A stretch of 64,000 bases of DNA. It comes from an uncultured Desulfobacter sp. GTDB lineage: Bacteria; Desulfobacterota; Desulfobacteria; Desulfobacterales; Desulfobacteraceae. The stretch is taken from positions 2,072,501 through 2,136,500 of the forward strand of contig NZ_OY761445.1 in the NCBI RefSeq assembly GCF_963664415.1. Direction: 5' to 3'. The notes under the pieces were generated by a model, which was given only the letters and a program-made list of their open reading frames with translations, made no database searches and had not been told where the DNA came from. The position numbers and the translations under genes were made by a program. Shown here in pieces: positions 1-8,601 of the stretch (positions are counted from its first letter, which is position 1; every line of letters starts with the position of its first letter).

Positions 1-825
1 TAATAAATTGAAGTATTTACTACTAGTCTATTATTAAAAAATGAATTTTTTGCTCCTAACTCATAGTTCCATAACGTCTCACTATCATATTTGGGTGAAT
101 AGCCGCTTGGTGCACGAGTATGAAAACCACCTGAACGATAGCCTTTTGAGATGGTTGTATAAAACATATTATTTTTATCATGGTGATATTTTAAAGAAAT
201 TTTTGGAGAGATTTCACTATCTGAATAATCTAGCTTATCAGCGGCGTTTTCAAGTTCTTTATTGACCTTGTCATATCTAACTCCTGAGATAAAAGAAAAT
301 TTATTATTTATAGCATAATCGGTATGAATGAAGGCACCTAAAGAATCATCCCCGGTTGCTGAGCTGGATGCGCTTCGCATAGTTGGATATATAAATGTAG
401 TCGTGCTGTCAGACTCCACTTTGTCTGCATAAACCCCTGCGACCCATTTGAAAACATCACTGCTGTTACTTAGCCTGAACTCTTGGGAATACTTATCATC
501 ATCCCCTTCAAAATCAGTATTGTTACTTGTATAGATCCATAAATCATCTGATTTAATATTTCGATAGGTTGTAATAGATTCAAGAAGATAATCATTGATA
601 TCATAGGATATCTTTAAGGCATGGGAAGTTATGATTGATTTATCAAAACCTTGCTCATCTACACTTTCACTTATATCACCTGGCGTATATGTTGCCGTAT
701 AATCAATGTCTCCATTATCATATTGAAGTATCGTTGAGATTAAAGATATTTCAAGATCATCGGTAGGCGTATATCTTACATGGGCTCTTCCATAGTCGTC
801 TTCTTTATCATTGGTATACTGGTTT
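1..825 (-). pseudogene. TonB-dependent receptor fragment (beta-barrel part), cut by IS21
   Basis: The minus strand is open through this whole stretch with no start inside it. It reads like the barrel of a TonB-dependent outer-membrane receptor: alternating aromatic and polar strands, the phrase SKGYRSGGFHTRAPSGYSP, then LWNYELGAKNSFFNNR, which is the typical pattern near the C-terminal half of siderophore or vitamin receptors. The upstream (N-terminal) side stops exactly where the IS21-like left end begins at 826, so the plug domain is missing here; the C-terminus runs off the window. The gene is AT-rich compared with the later receptors. I infer a receptor inactivated by insertion and rearrangement. 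The substrate cannot be told. Confidence 0.75.
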
Positions 826-1055
826 TGCTAACCTAAAATTGACCCCTTTGAGGGCCAAATGACAACCTAAAATTGACCCCCCACTTTGCATCAGTACTCT
901 GGTATTGAATGGAGATTTTTAACCCATTACCGGAGACGAAAAGGAGAATGCTTAAAGTGGATCAGTATGATTACATCCGAACAGCTCACCGTGTTTATGG
1001 AAAGGCCATTAAAGAGCTTGCCAGAGAAACCGGCCATTCAAAAAACACCATAAAA

Positions 1056-1063
1056 AAAATTTT
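1056..1063. repeat. Target site duplication of the IS1595 copy (partner 2142-2149)
   Basis: AAAATTTT occurs immediately outside both inverted repeats (1056-1063 and 2142-2149). It is palindromic, so with the 23-bp repeats it extends the apparent inverted repeat. Eight bases is the usual duplication length for IS1595-type transposition. Confidence 0.88.
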
Positions 1064-2141
1064 GGCTCATGTCGTGTTTTGGGGTCTCACTTAATCATCA
1101 CCTCAATGAGTGAGTGAAGCAAGGATTTTCCACGTTTACCAGCATTATGAACGAATTCAAAAAAACCGAGGTAAAAAGGTAGTTTCTCCTGTGAGATCCC
1201 CCTATGTGGGCGAATCCAACTTCGGAGTAATGACCAGAAGCCTTCCATTGTATTCACGTGGATTTCACAAAATCCGTCTCCATCGTCGTCTCTGGCATAT
1301 TCACCGGCCCCATGATTCACGCTTTCATGGTCGTAACCCCACTCATCCAACCTGTTATAAATGGCATATTCATCGGTATAGACCAATGTTCCAGACTGTA
1401 TAGTGGCCTTTATCAAAGGCTTAATGGTGGTCTGCCGGACATCGGGCAGCATTTGAATCACAACCTGTCCGCACCGTTGTATCATCCCGAAAATGGGTGG
1501 TTTCTCTTTCTCTAACGTACCACGGCCCCTGGCACCCCTTAATCGGTTACGCCGACCGTCTCTTCCTTTTTTTAATACAGCCGCGGGGTTGCCTTTGTGC
1601 CCTGCAACGATATACACCTCATCGCATTCAACCTCATCCCGAAGAGTTATCTGTGGTTTTTTTTTACCACGCCTTCGCGTAGCTGAGCAGCCATGTTGTG
1701 AACATCTCCACGATTAAGCCCCAATTCTTTAGAAATCTGGTTGTTGGACAAATTCAACCCCATGAAATAGAGACACAATATCCACACTTTGAGGGGTTGG
1801 TGATGTCCAGAAAAAATGGTTCCAGTGAGATCATCAAAGCGTCTTCCGCAATCTTTGCATTTATAGCGTTGTTTGGCGGAGTCCTTATCATCGTAACCTT
1901 TTTTGATTGTGCGTATGGAATTACAAAAAGGGCATTCTCGTATTTCTGGCCAACGTAGGTCACGAACGGTTTCATAGCATTGTACATCATCTATCAGGCT
2001 CTTTATATTTACCTTCATCAGCTCCGCTCCGAATATAACCAGTTAGTAGTAGAGCAGATATTTATTATGATGAGAATCAGTAACGCAAGTCAGATTTGGT
2101 TCTTCAACAAATTTAAAGGACCCCAAAACACGACATGAGCC
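1064..2141 (-). mobile_element. IS1595-family insertion sequence nested in istA
   Basis: This 1078-bp element has perfect 23-bp terminal inverted repeats, GGCTCATGTCGTGTTTTGGG on the left and its complement ending CGACATGAGCC on the right. It is flanked on both sides by AAAATTTT. An 8-bp AT-rich duplication and a transposase with a zinc ribbon and an ISXO2-like DDE domain match the IS1595 family. Its single gene runs opposite to istA. Confidence 0.9.
1087..2018 (-). CDS. IS1595-family transposase, two frames joined at an A9 run
   Basis: The first frame (2018 to 1647) carries a zinc ribbon (CPFC near residue 31 and CKDC near 54) and a helix-turn-helix (NNQISKELGLNRGDVHNM). The second frame (open upstream of 1617, ending 1087) carries the DDE core: D in VECDEVYIVAGHKG, D in VYTDEYAIYN, and the HVNTMEGFWSLLR block with the final acidic residue. 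Reading nine consecutive A on the coding strand (complement of 1657-1665) with a -1 shift joins REGVVKKK to PQITLRDEVECDEVY without a gap. This may be slippage used to make the full enzyme or a decay frameshift. The ends of the element are perfect, which favours a recently active copy. Confidence 0.8.
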
Positions 2142-3532
2142 AAAATTTTAAAGCAGGAATACATTGGCTACAAGCAACGATCTAAACAGCCATATCCCGT
2201 TCTTGGTCCTTATATCCAGGAGATAGACCGCTGGCTTGGCGATGACAAGGACAAGCCATACAAACAGCGACATACAGCAACCCGGATATACCATCGTCTG
2301 AAATCGGAACTCGAGTATTCCGGTGGAGAGACGACGGTTCGCCGTTATGTGCGTGAGGCAAAGCTGAGGCTGGGTTTAACGAATCAGCAGGCATTTATCC
2401 CATCAGATCCGACGACTGCCCAGGAAGCCGAGGTAGACTGGGGAAACTGTCAGGCAGTTATTGCCGGCGAACCCGTGAAGCTGAAATTATTTTGCATACG
2501 TTCAAAATGTTCGGGCAAACACTTTGTTCGCTGTTATCCCTGTGAAAGGCAGCAAGCTTTATTTGACGCTCATATCCAGGCCTTTTCATTTTTTGGAGGC
2601 GTGTTCCCAGTTCTTATCTATGACAATCTGACAACAGTCGTACAAAAGGTATTTAAAGGAAAAAAACGTCATCTTCAGGAATCTTATAATCGGTTCAAGG
2701 CCTATTACAACTTCGATCCAAGGTTTTGCAATCCCGGCCAGGGCCATGAAAAAGGTGGGATTGAAGGCCTGGTCGGCTACGCTCGAAGAAATTATATGGT
2801 TCCTATCCCACATGCTGACAGCCTGGACGAATTGAACACGCGCCTCCTCGATGATTGCATGGCCTATGGAGAGCATCGCATCGCCGGTCAAACACAAAGC
2901 GTCAATGAATTGTTTGAATCAGAAAAGCAGGTATTGCTGCCATTGCCGACAACATCGTTCAGTAACGTTGAGACGTTCATGGTCAGGGTAAACAAATATG
3001 CCACCGTTATTATTGACAAGAACCGGTATTCTGTCCCGACGCGCTATGCTTACATGAGAGTGCAGGCGATAGTAGAGATAGACCAGGTGATCATTTATTG
3101 GAGCGGCAGAAAAATAAGCACCCATCATCGGTTATATGGAAATAATAAGTGGAGTTTAAAACCGGAACATTATCTGGAGTTGATTCGTCAGCGTCCACAA
3201 TCATTTGATACCGCCCGGCCAATTTTACAATGGCGTGATCAATGGCCGGATTGCCTGGAAAAGTTATTAGAACATTTTCGCCGGAAAAACGGTGTAACCA
3301 AAGGTACCCGGGAATTTGTCACCGTGCTGATGCTGTACGAAAAATATGCTGTCGACAAGATCGAAGCAGCCGTAAAGGAAGCACTGAAAAGCAATGTCGG
3401 CTGCAGCAATGCTCTCAAGCAGATTTTACACAGTCAAAACATCTCTATGGAGTCCCAATTTGATCCTTTGTCGAACTGGGAGACACTGCCCCCTGCTGAC
3501 ATCTCGGCATACGAACAGCTTGGAGGTATCTT

Positions 3533-4285
3533 ATGAACCCAGCAGTCCAGGCAGTCCTCACACAGCACTTAAAAACGCTGAAGCTCTCGACGATGGAAAA
3601 AGAGTTGGAAGGTCAGATCCGGCAGGCGCATGAGGCGGCCTGCGGCTACGATGAGTTTTTATTGAATCTTGTTGAAGCGGAAGTTCAAATACGGCAGGAA
3701 AACGGTCGCAAGCGACGTCTCAAGGAAGCCAGGTTCCCGATGCAGAAACCGCTTGAAACATTTGATTTTGAGGCTGCCCCTGATTTGGACGCCCGGTTGA
3801 TCAAAGAACTTTCAACAGGGACATTCATTAAAGAAGCCCGGAATATAATTTTGATAGGTAAAAGCGGAGCCGGTAAAACCCATCTGGCAACCAGCATCGG
3901 GATGGAAGCCTGCCGGTATGGACATCGAGTTCGTTTTATTACTGGTTGTGGGCTTGCAAACGAACTGACGGAGGCCAGGGAACAACAGGCTCTGGGTAGA
4001 ATGATAAAACGATATGCCGGTTATGGGCTGTTGATTCTTGATGAATTGGGGTACGTCCCGTTCAGTAAAATCGGCGCTGAATTATTGTTCCAAGTCCTTA
4101 CCGAGCGCCATGAAAGACGTTCGATCATCATCACTACCAATCTTGGTTTTGGTGATTGGACGCAGGTGTTTGGCGATGCAAATCTTACCGCTGCTCTGCT
4201 GGATCGTGTCACTCACCGGGCTCACATTATTCAATGTAACTGGGACAGTTATCGACTTAAACAGACTTTAAAATCGAGAGGATAA
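3533..4285 (+). CDS. istB: IstB helper ATPase of IS21 element
   Basis: IstB is the AAA+ ATPase that selects the target and stimulates IstA. The 250-residue length is normal. Walker A is GKSGAGKT at residues 109-116 and Walker B is LLILDE at 166-171, followed by the sensor region SIIITTNLGFGDW, typical of IstB/DnaC-like proteins. The ATG overlaps the istA stop by four bases, indicating translational coupling. The gene is intact, but its istA partner is split, so the element is probably not autonomous. Confidence 0.92.
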   Translation: MNPAVQAVLTQHLKTLKLSTMEKELEGQIRQAHEAACGYDEFLLNLVEAEVQIRQENGRKRRLKEARFPMQKPLETFDFEAAPDLDARLIKELSTGTFIKEARNIILIGKSGAGKTHLATSIGMEACRYGHRVRFITGCGLANELTEAREQQALGRMIKRYAGYGLLILDELGYVPFSKIGAELLFQVLTERHERRSIIITTNLGFGDWTQVFGDANLTAALLDRVTHRAHIIQCNWDSYRLKQTLKSRG

Positions 4286-4288
4286 AGA

Positions 4289-4549
4289 ATGAAAGAACTG
4301 GATGTATATAATCCCCTGAAAGGTCGAAATGAAACGATAAGGATCGAGATCTCCGAAGACTGTACGACCTATTTTGAAGAGGCGGAGAAGAATGATGATA
4401 TCCTGAGCATTACAGACACAGATGCCGGTTTGTTAATACAAGAGTGTGGGTGCACAAAACCGATTCTCATAGCTGTAGAATCACGGGAATCAATTAATTA
4501 CAGCCAAAAAGGAGCGTTGAAGGCAATAGCCGACTACTGCGTTGGGTAG
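4289..4549 (+). CDS. Small acidic protein of unknown function carried by the IS21 element
   Basis: This 86-residue frame starts three bases after the istB stop, within an apparent ribosome-binding context (GAGAGGATAAAGAATG). The product is acidic (ISEDCTTYFEEAEKNDD) with one cluster CGCTKPI and no recognised domain. Its position in line with istA-istB, before the right end, makes it a third gene of the element rather than a host gene. I do not recognise the family and propose no function. Confidence 0.55.
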   Translation: MKELDVYNPLKGRNETIRIEISEDCTTYFEEAEKNDDILSITDTDAGLLIQECGCTKPILIAVESRESINYSQKGALKAIADYCVG

Positions 4550-4555
4550 CCCGTC

Positions 4556-4609
4556 CGGCCAGGGCCAGGGGATCGGCCCGGCGCCGGGCCGATCCCCTGG
4601 CCCTGGCCG
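4556..4609. repeat. Perfect 54-bp GC-rich palindrome inside IS21 right end
   Basis: Bases 4556-4582 (starting CGGCCAGGGCCAGGGGATCG) are exactly the reverse complement of 4583-4609, with no spacer. A second outer pair (TTGGGTA near 4543 and TACCCAA near 4611) could lengthen the cruciform. It lies just after the 86-codon gene. There is no T-tract on either side, so a simple intrinsic terminator is not obvious. The composition is far richer in G+C than the element around it. Confidence 0.9.
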
Positions 4610-4708
4610 TTACCCAAACCGGAACTATATAAAAAGCGATAAGAGAATGATTTTAACAACAGGGGGGGTCAAAATTGGGTTGTCGAGAGGGGTCAATTTT
4701 GTGTTGCA

Positions 4709-4910
4709 ATTCCGAGGACGTCAACAAAAGGCCACAAGATGGTTGACACAGATTGCTGAACGACAGCCGAACCTTTTTGTACATTGGCGTATCCTGAAAA
4801 AAAAAAAAAAAAATGGCTGAACGATAGGAGCCGGATGAGTCGAGAGATTCACGTCCGGTTCTGAGAGAGCCTGAAGGGGAAGTTCCTTTGGGCTACTCAC
4901 CGGGGGGGGG
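4709..4910 (+). mobile_element. 3' remnant of a group II intron (IEP tail, domains V-VI)
   Basis: Immediately outside the IS21 right end, the plus strand encodes RGRQQKATRWLTQIAERQP then NLFVHWRI, the usual tail of intron-encoded reverse transcriptases. Seventeen or so A residues follow, then domain V at 4828-4861 (GAGCCGGATGAG ... CGTCCGGTTC), then a domain VI-like stem to about 4905. The rest of the intron is absent; the other side of the IS21 element is an unrelated receptor gene. So the IS hit an intron and a later recombination or deletion removed the intron's body. Confidence 0.75.
4828..4861 (+). ncRNA. Group II intron domain V (orphan)
   Basis: This 34-nt hairpin has the GAGCCG...CGGTTC closing pairs of domain V, the catalytic heart of group II introns, with a bulge and GAGA-like apical loop. 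It differs from the domain V at 6201-6234, so it comes from a different intron. No intact intron surrounds it. Confidence 0.75.
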
Positions 4911-4961
4911 GCTGGGGGAGAAAACCCCCGGCTACCCGATTAGCTTTTATATTAATCGTAT

Positions 4962-5306
4962 TTAAATCACTTCTTTCTTATTTCGTAGGGCTTCCAAAGC
5001 GTCTCCAATTGGCGGTGCTTCTTTAATGAAATTATTCAGAGTTTCACATTTATACTTATTACATTCAGCACAATTTTCAGTTGCTTTTTCAAGATTGCAC
5101 TTACGTAAAGGGCACATTGTTTCTGAAAAGAAGAACTTAATGCCATTAGATTTACACCCTGAACAATTGATTTGTTCCGATTTTATATCGGTATCGTATT
5201 GTTGTGACCAGTTTTGAGCAACAATTTTTCTCTTTTGGTCGTCATCTTCTATTGTTGCCAGGTAGCCTTCACACTTTTCACAATCCATTCCACAGTAAGC
5301 AATCAT
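4962..5306 (-). CDS. DUF3795-type cysteine-rich protein
   Basis: The start at 5306 is chosen because AAGGAGG sits six bases upstream of this ATG; a longer in-frame extension exists but has no such site. The product (about 114 residues) begins MIAYCGMDCEKCEGY and contains further pairs, CSGCKSNG, CPLRKC and CAECNKYKCE. This is the DUF3795 pattern of small proteins with several CxxC pairs, presumed to bind metal. The biochemical role is unknown. It follows the AraC regulator in the same direction and is AT-rich like it, suggesting a two-gene acquired unit. Confidence 0.75.
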   Translation of the reverse strand: MIAYCGMDCEKCEGYLATIEDDDQKRKIVAQNWSQQYDTDIKSEQINCSGCKSNGIKFFFSETMCPLRKCNLEKATENCAECNKYKCETLNNFIKEAPPIGDALEALRNKKEVI

Positions 5307-5392
5307 ATGATCCTCCTTAATAAGTTTACAAATACGTGAAGGTGACATGCTATAAGTTTTGCAGTATGTTGTATTGGAAAAATGGAACATTT

Positions 5393-6148
5393 TTATGGTT
5401 TTTTTAGATATGCTTGAGGTGTCATCCCAGTCATACATTTAAATTCACTTATCATGTGCGATTGATCGTAATATCCACATTCCTGAGCGATTTCAGCAAA
5501 TCCACTGCTACCTGTTTTATATTTTTGAATGAAATTTCTAACTCTCACTACTGATGCAAAGAATTTTGGGGTTAATCCTGTGTGCTGGATGAATTTACGT
5601 GAAAGATGCTGTCTTGACCATGCTACTTTTTCTGCAACTTGATGAATGTTAATTGTACCACCCGAATTCTGAATAATGTCTATGGCCGTTTGGGTTTCTT
5701 CTTCAATTATTGGTTTTGAGGGAAAGACTCTTTTTAACACGTTGCTTATAATTCTTGTTTGTTTTTGATAATCTGTAGCATTAACTAACTTTTCTGCAAT
5801 GATAGATGTTTTTCGCCCGTTAATCTTTGAAATATCAACAAGCTGATCCGTCAGAATATTGATTGGCATTTTTTGAAAAGAACTTGCCATCCCAGGCTTC
5901 AACCGAACGCCAAACAGATTGTTTTTGTTGCTCTTTATTGGTTTAGTCATAGCGCCAACAATGAAGCATTGTGATTGCGTTGGAATATTTAAATCAAAGA
6001 TGATGTCTATACAACCATCTGGAATTATGGCTTTATTCTTAACGGAATCTTTCTGTAATTCAGTTTGATATGACCAATAACAATACAAGTATTGCTTTAG
6101 ATCTGATGGTGGATGATATTCAATATATTCTTGTTTATTTGATGACAT
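5393..6148 (-). CDS. AraC-family transcriptional regulator
   Basis: The product has 251 residues. The N-terminal part (about 1-130, beginning EYIEYHPPSDLKQYLYCYW) resembles the ligand-sensing half of DUF6597-type AraC proteins. The C-terminal part (about 150-250) has the two helix-turn-helix motifs (IHQVAEKVAWSRQHLSRKF and FAEIAQECGYYDQSHMISEF) and the family-typical GMTPQAYLKK end. The group II intron ends about a dozen bases before its ATG, so the native promoter and leader have been separated from the gene. No ribosome-binding site is visible next to the ATG. The downstream DUF3795 gene is its probable target or partner. Confidence 0.85.
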   Translation of the reverse strand: MSSNKQEYIEYHPPSDLKQYLYCYWSYQTELQKDSVKNKAIIPDGCIDIIFDLNIPTQSQCFIVGAMTKPIKSNKNNLFGVRLKPGMASSFQKMPINILTDQLVDISKINGRKTSIIAEKLVNATDYQKQTRIISNVLKRVFPSKPIIEEETQTAIDIIQNSGGTINIHQVAEKVAWSRQHLSRKFIQHTGLTPKFFASVVRVRNFIQKYKTGSSGFAEIAQECGYYDQSHMISEFKCMTGMTPQAYLKKP

Positions 6149-6200
6149 AGTGTTTGGAAATCGGGTAGGTCAGGGGCCTTGCAACCCCTTTCCCCCCTAA

Positions 6201-6234
6201 GAACCGTACGTGACAGTTTCCCGTCATACGGCTC
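6201..6234 (-). ncRNA. Group II intron domain V
   Basis: Reading the minus strand, GAGCCGTATGACGGGAAACT followed by GTCACGTACGGTTC folds into the standard 34-nt domain V hairpin with a GAAA tetraloop. It is placed about 45 bases after the reverse transcriptase stop, as expected. Confidence 0.9.
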
Positions 6235-6280
6235 AAGCGTTTATAAAGGACGACCTTGTGGGACGCCCCGGCTGTTTACC

Positions 6281-7774
6281 TCATGCAGCTTGCTTTTGGC
6301 GGTGCTCCCTGGCCGATAACGACGGGAGTAACCGTGAATCCTTTTGATTCCGTCTACGCCAGAAATAATAACTGTATTCGGGATCATATGGATTTGCATC
6401 TGCTTTGATTTTGATATATCGTTTTATTCCTAATGAGCTTAGGTGAATGACGTGATAACTGCAAGGCCCTTTCTTATTTCGGCTCTTGACAGTGAATATC
6501 CACTTGCGTTTTCCGTCAGTCCAGTAACGGTTTTTCAACCATTTTGAGGATTTCTTCCGGTGACGCTTTTTAATCATTCTCCATAGCTGTTCGTAAACAA
6601 ACGTATCAATAAGAGAAAATGTTTCCGATGAGACTACGTGCCGGTGATAGTTTCCCCAACCCCGGAGGGTTTGGTTTAACTTTTTGACCAATGGTTCCAA
6701 TGGACCGCCGACATGTTTATGGATCAGTTCACTGAGCTTTTCTTTAAGGGCGAGAACTCCCTTCTTTGCCGGGGTGATGTGCAGCACATTTCCGGTTTTT
6801 CGAAAAGTTTGGCCAAGGAACGTAAATCCATCTGTTATATGCGTGATCATGGTCTTTTCTTCAGATAATGACAGACCACGTTCAGTTAGAAACGCTTCGA
6901 CTGCTGGTTTGACCTGATCTTCAAGCAGGCGTTTGGACTTGCCTGTGACGATAAAATCATCTGCATATCGAACGAAATTAACTCTACATCGACGGGGAAC
7001 TGCATCATGCACGGCTTTTTCCAGCCCGTCGAGGGTTAAATTCGACAAGGTGGGACTGATAATCCCGCCCTGTGGGGTTCCTTTGCGCGAGGGGTATAGC
7101 TTGCCGTCTTCCACATACCCTGCCGTCAACCACTTTTTAAGAATGACTTTATCCATAGGGATATTTTCCAACATCCATTCCTGGCTGATGTTGTCATAAC
7201 ACCCTTTGATATCCGCTTCCAATATCCATGTAGCCGAATTAGGCTTGGAGAGTGCATTGAACGCTGCTGCAATTGCATCTGCACAGCTGCGGCCTTCACG
7301 GAAGCCGTAAGAATTACGGTCTCCTATGGTTTCCGCTACTGGGGCTAAAGCTAATTTAAACAGCGCCTGCATAGCTCTGCAGAGTATTGTAGGAATACTT
7401 AACGGACGTTTTTTACCATTCTTTTTGGGGATGTAAATTCGCCTTAGTGGTTGCGGTCTATAACCTCGTCTTTGCAGGCTGAAAACAGCCTCCCATTTGG
7501 CTCTGGCTCCTTTCCATAAGGTGCCATCTACGCCTGGAGTTTTTTTCCCTTTATTTGAGGTCACTCGTTTGACAGCCAAGGCCTTGGCGTAGAACGAATG
7601 AGTAAGTAAGTATTGCAGGGCTTTGACCTTGCCCCATCTTTTTTCCTTTACAGCCTTTGCGATACGCATTTGCAGCCTTCTAACTTCGGCTCGGGCTTTT
7701 TTCCAATCAATGGATGCCCATTTCTTAGCAGAGTCGACAGGTGCACCAGCCGAGGCCGTCATTTGCTTTCCCAT
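6281..7774 (-). CDS. ltrA: Group II intron reverse transcriptase/maturase
   Basis: The 497-residue product has the N-terminal RT0-like region (VDSAKKWASIDWKKARAEVR), then the RT fingers and palm with NKGKKTPGVDG near 74-84 and the catalytic YADD at 270-273, then the maturase X/GIIM domain (LNQTLRGWGNYHRHV ... LWRMIKKRHRKKS). It ends soon after YIKIKADANPYDP, so the C-terminal HNH endonuclease of many relatives is absent. Its RNP would act without second-strand cleavage. It is encoded in domain IV of the intron and is needed for splicing and mobility. All motifs look intact. Confidence 0.93.
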   Translation of the reverse strand: MGKQMTASAGAPVDSAKKWASIDWKKARAEVRRLQMRIAKAVKEKRWGKVKALQYLLTHSFYAKALAVKRVTSNKGKKTPGVDGTLWKGARAKWEAVFSLQRRGYRPQPLRRIYIPKKNGKKRPLSIPTILCRAMQALFKLALAPVAETIGDRNSYGFREGRSCADAIAAAFNALSKPNSATWILEADIKGCYDNISQEWMLENIPMDKVILKKWLTAGYVEDGKLYPSRKGTPQGGIISPTLSNLTLDGLEKAVHDAVPRRCRVNFVRYADDFIVTGKSKRLLEDQVKPAVEAFLTERGLSLSEEKTMITHITDGFTFLGQTFRKTGNVLHITPAKKGVLALKEKLSELIHKHVGGPLEPLVKKLNQTLRGWGNYHRHVVSSETFSLIDTFVYEQLWRMIKKRHRKKSSKWLKNRYWTDGKRKWIFTVKSRNKKGPCSYHVIHLSSLGIKRYIKIKADANPYDPEYSYYFWRRRNQKDSRLLPSLSAREHRQKQAA

Positions 7775-8426
7775 CTTAAGCGGTTCTCCAAACTCTCTCG
7801 CAAGTCAACACCAATCGGACGTCTGCACGCATGTCTCCAAAACCGAAGGTTTTGGGTTTTACGTGAGCCATGTTTCATGCTCTATCCGTTTCATTACAAA
7901 ACGGCATTTGCTTTTTCCGAATTCTTACTGCTGCCCCTCCACAGGCTTGCCTTGCGGTTAGCTTTCCATGCATTGCACATGGGGAGTGACAACGTTTCCA
8001 CGTTCTACATGATTGCTCTTTATGGACAACTTAGGCAGGCCTTTACGCCGATGAAACTACGATCCCGTGCAAGCAGTTAGCAGACTTGCATCCTGTTCAT
8101 GTATACAAACGCAGGGAAGTATACATATAACCTGTTAATCCCAGTAGGTTAGGCGCTCACTGACGGCGCTTAAAGCTCTTCGATTAATCTTGCCATATTG
8201 TCCGACCCTAGCCCTTAACCGGATGGGATTTCCGGAGGGGTTCTCCTGTCACCATTCAAACCCGATTCGGTACATTGTTGGTGAGGCTTCGCACCCCGTC
8301 AACAGCGCAACGGTAGCACGCTCACATAGGGAATCGGTGGAGATACACCGAGTATATTCAGTGTCTTACATTTACCTCCTATACATACAATCATGCAACA
8401 TCGTGTCGCACGCTAACGGTGGAGCT

Positions 8427-8523
8427 AACCCGCCGGGAAAATATAGGCGACAAACCTTCAAAAACCAAGAACTTTGGTAAAAATTACACCGTTTCAAAGC
8501 GGCTCAGTTTTCCCGGTCGGGTT
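8427..8523. repeat. Imperfect inverted repeat beside the intron 5' end (attC-like fold?)
   Basis: Arms AACCCGCCGGGAAAA (8427-8441) and TTTTCCCGGTCGGGTT (8508-8523) pair with a single unpaired base, leaving a 66-base loop. The pattern lies downstream of the DGC gene and directly next to the intron insertion point. A stem with one extrahelical base and an adjacent GTTAG-like core is reminiscent of integron attC sites, but the consensus cores are not met cleanly. It may simply be a structured 3' untranslated region. Confidence 0.35.
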
Positions 8524-8601
8524 CGCCGATTTTGTTATGATTTTAATGGTTGTATGGCATGCAATAATCATCTCATAAATATTGCTGTAAGCCAATTAAT
8601 A

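Larger units (their letters stand above)
909..3536 (+). pseudogene. istA: IstA transposase of IS21 element, interrupted by IS1595
   Basis: IstA is the DDE recombinase of IS21 elements. The N-terminal part (909-1063) has a helix-turn-helix segment (KELARETGHSKNTIKKIL). Translation then runs into the IS1595 insertion. Joining base 1063 to 2150 (removing the insertion and one 8-bp duplication) restores an uninterrupted frame through 3536. The catalytic core is visible: D in AEVDWGNC, D in VLIYDNL and E in KGGIEGLVGYARRN, followed by the C-terminal domain. The stop overlaps the istB start (ATGA). As it stands the gene is split; a shorter piece could initiate at GTG 2349 and keeps the DDE residues but lacks the DNA-binding head. 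The break is recent, since nothing else in the frame is damaged. Confidence 0.85.
826..4708 (+). mobile_element. IS21-family insertion sequence (carries a nested IS1595)
   Basis: The element is bounded by TG...CA ends with repeated terminal motifs. On the left, CTAAAATTGACCCC occurs at 833-846 and again around 867-880. On the right, the inverted forms occur at 4665-4684 and 4689-4708. Multiple terminal repeats plus an istA-istB pair are diagnostic of the IS21 family. Without the nested insertion it is about 2.8 kb, slightly long for the family, because it also contains an 86-codon gene and a GC-rich palindrome. Flanking bases (GGTTT on the left, ATTCC on the right) do not form a target duplication, and the two flanks belong to different disrupted genes. 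Confidence 0.85.
6160..8411 (-). mobile_element. Complete group II intron with reverse transcriptase
   Basis: On the minus strand the ribozyme starts with GTGCGAC at 8411, the canonical 5' end. About 640 bases of structured, non-coding RNA (domains I-III and part of IV) come before the reverse transcriptase frame. Domain V lies at 6234-6201, and domain VI ends with CCTACCCGAT at about 6160. The 2.25-kb length is normal. The 5' exon is the sequence downstream of the DGC gene; the 3' exon is the AraC leader. A second partial copy of the 3' terminus is at 10013-10060. Confidence 0.85.
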
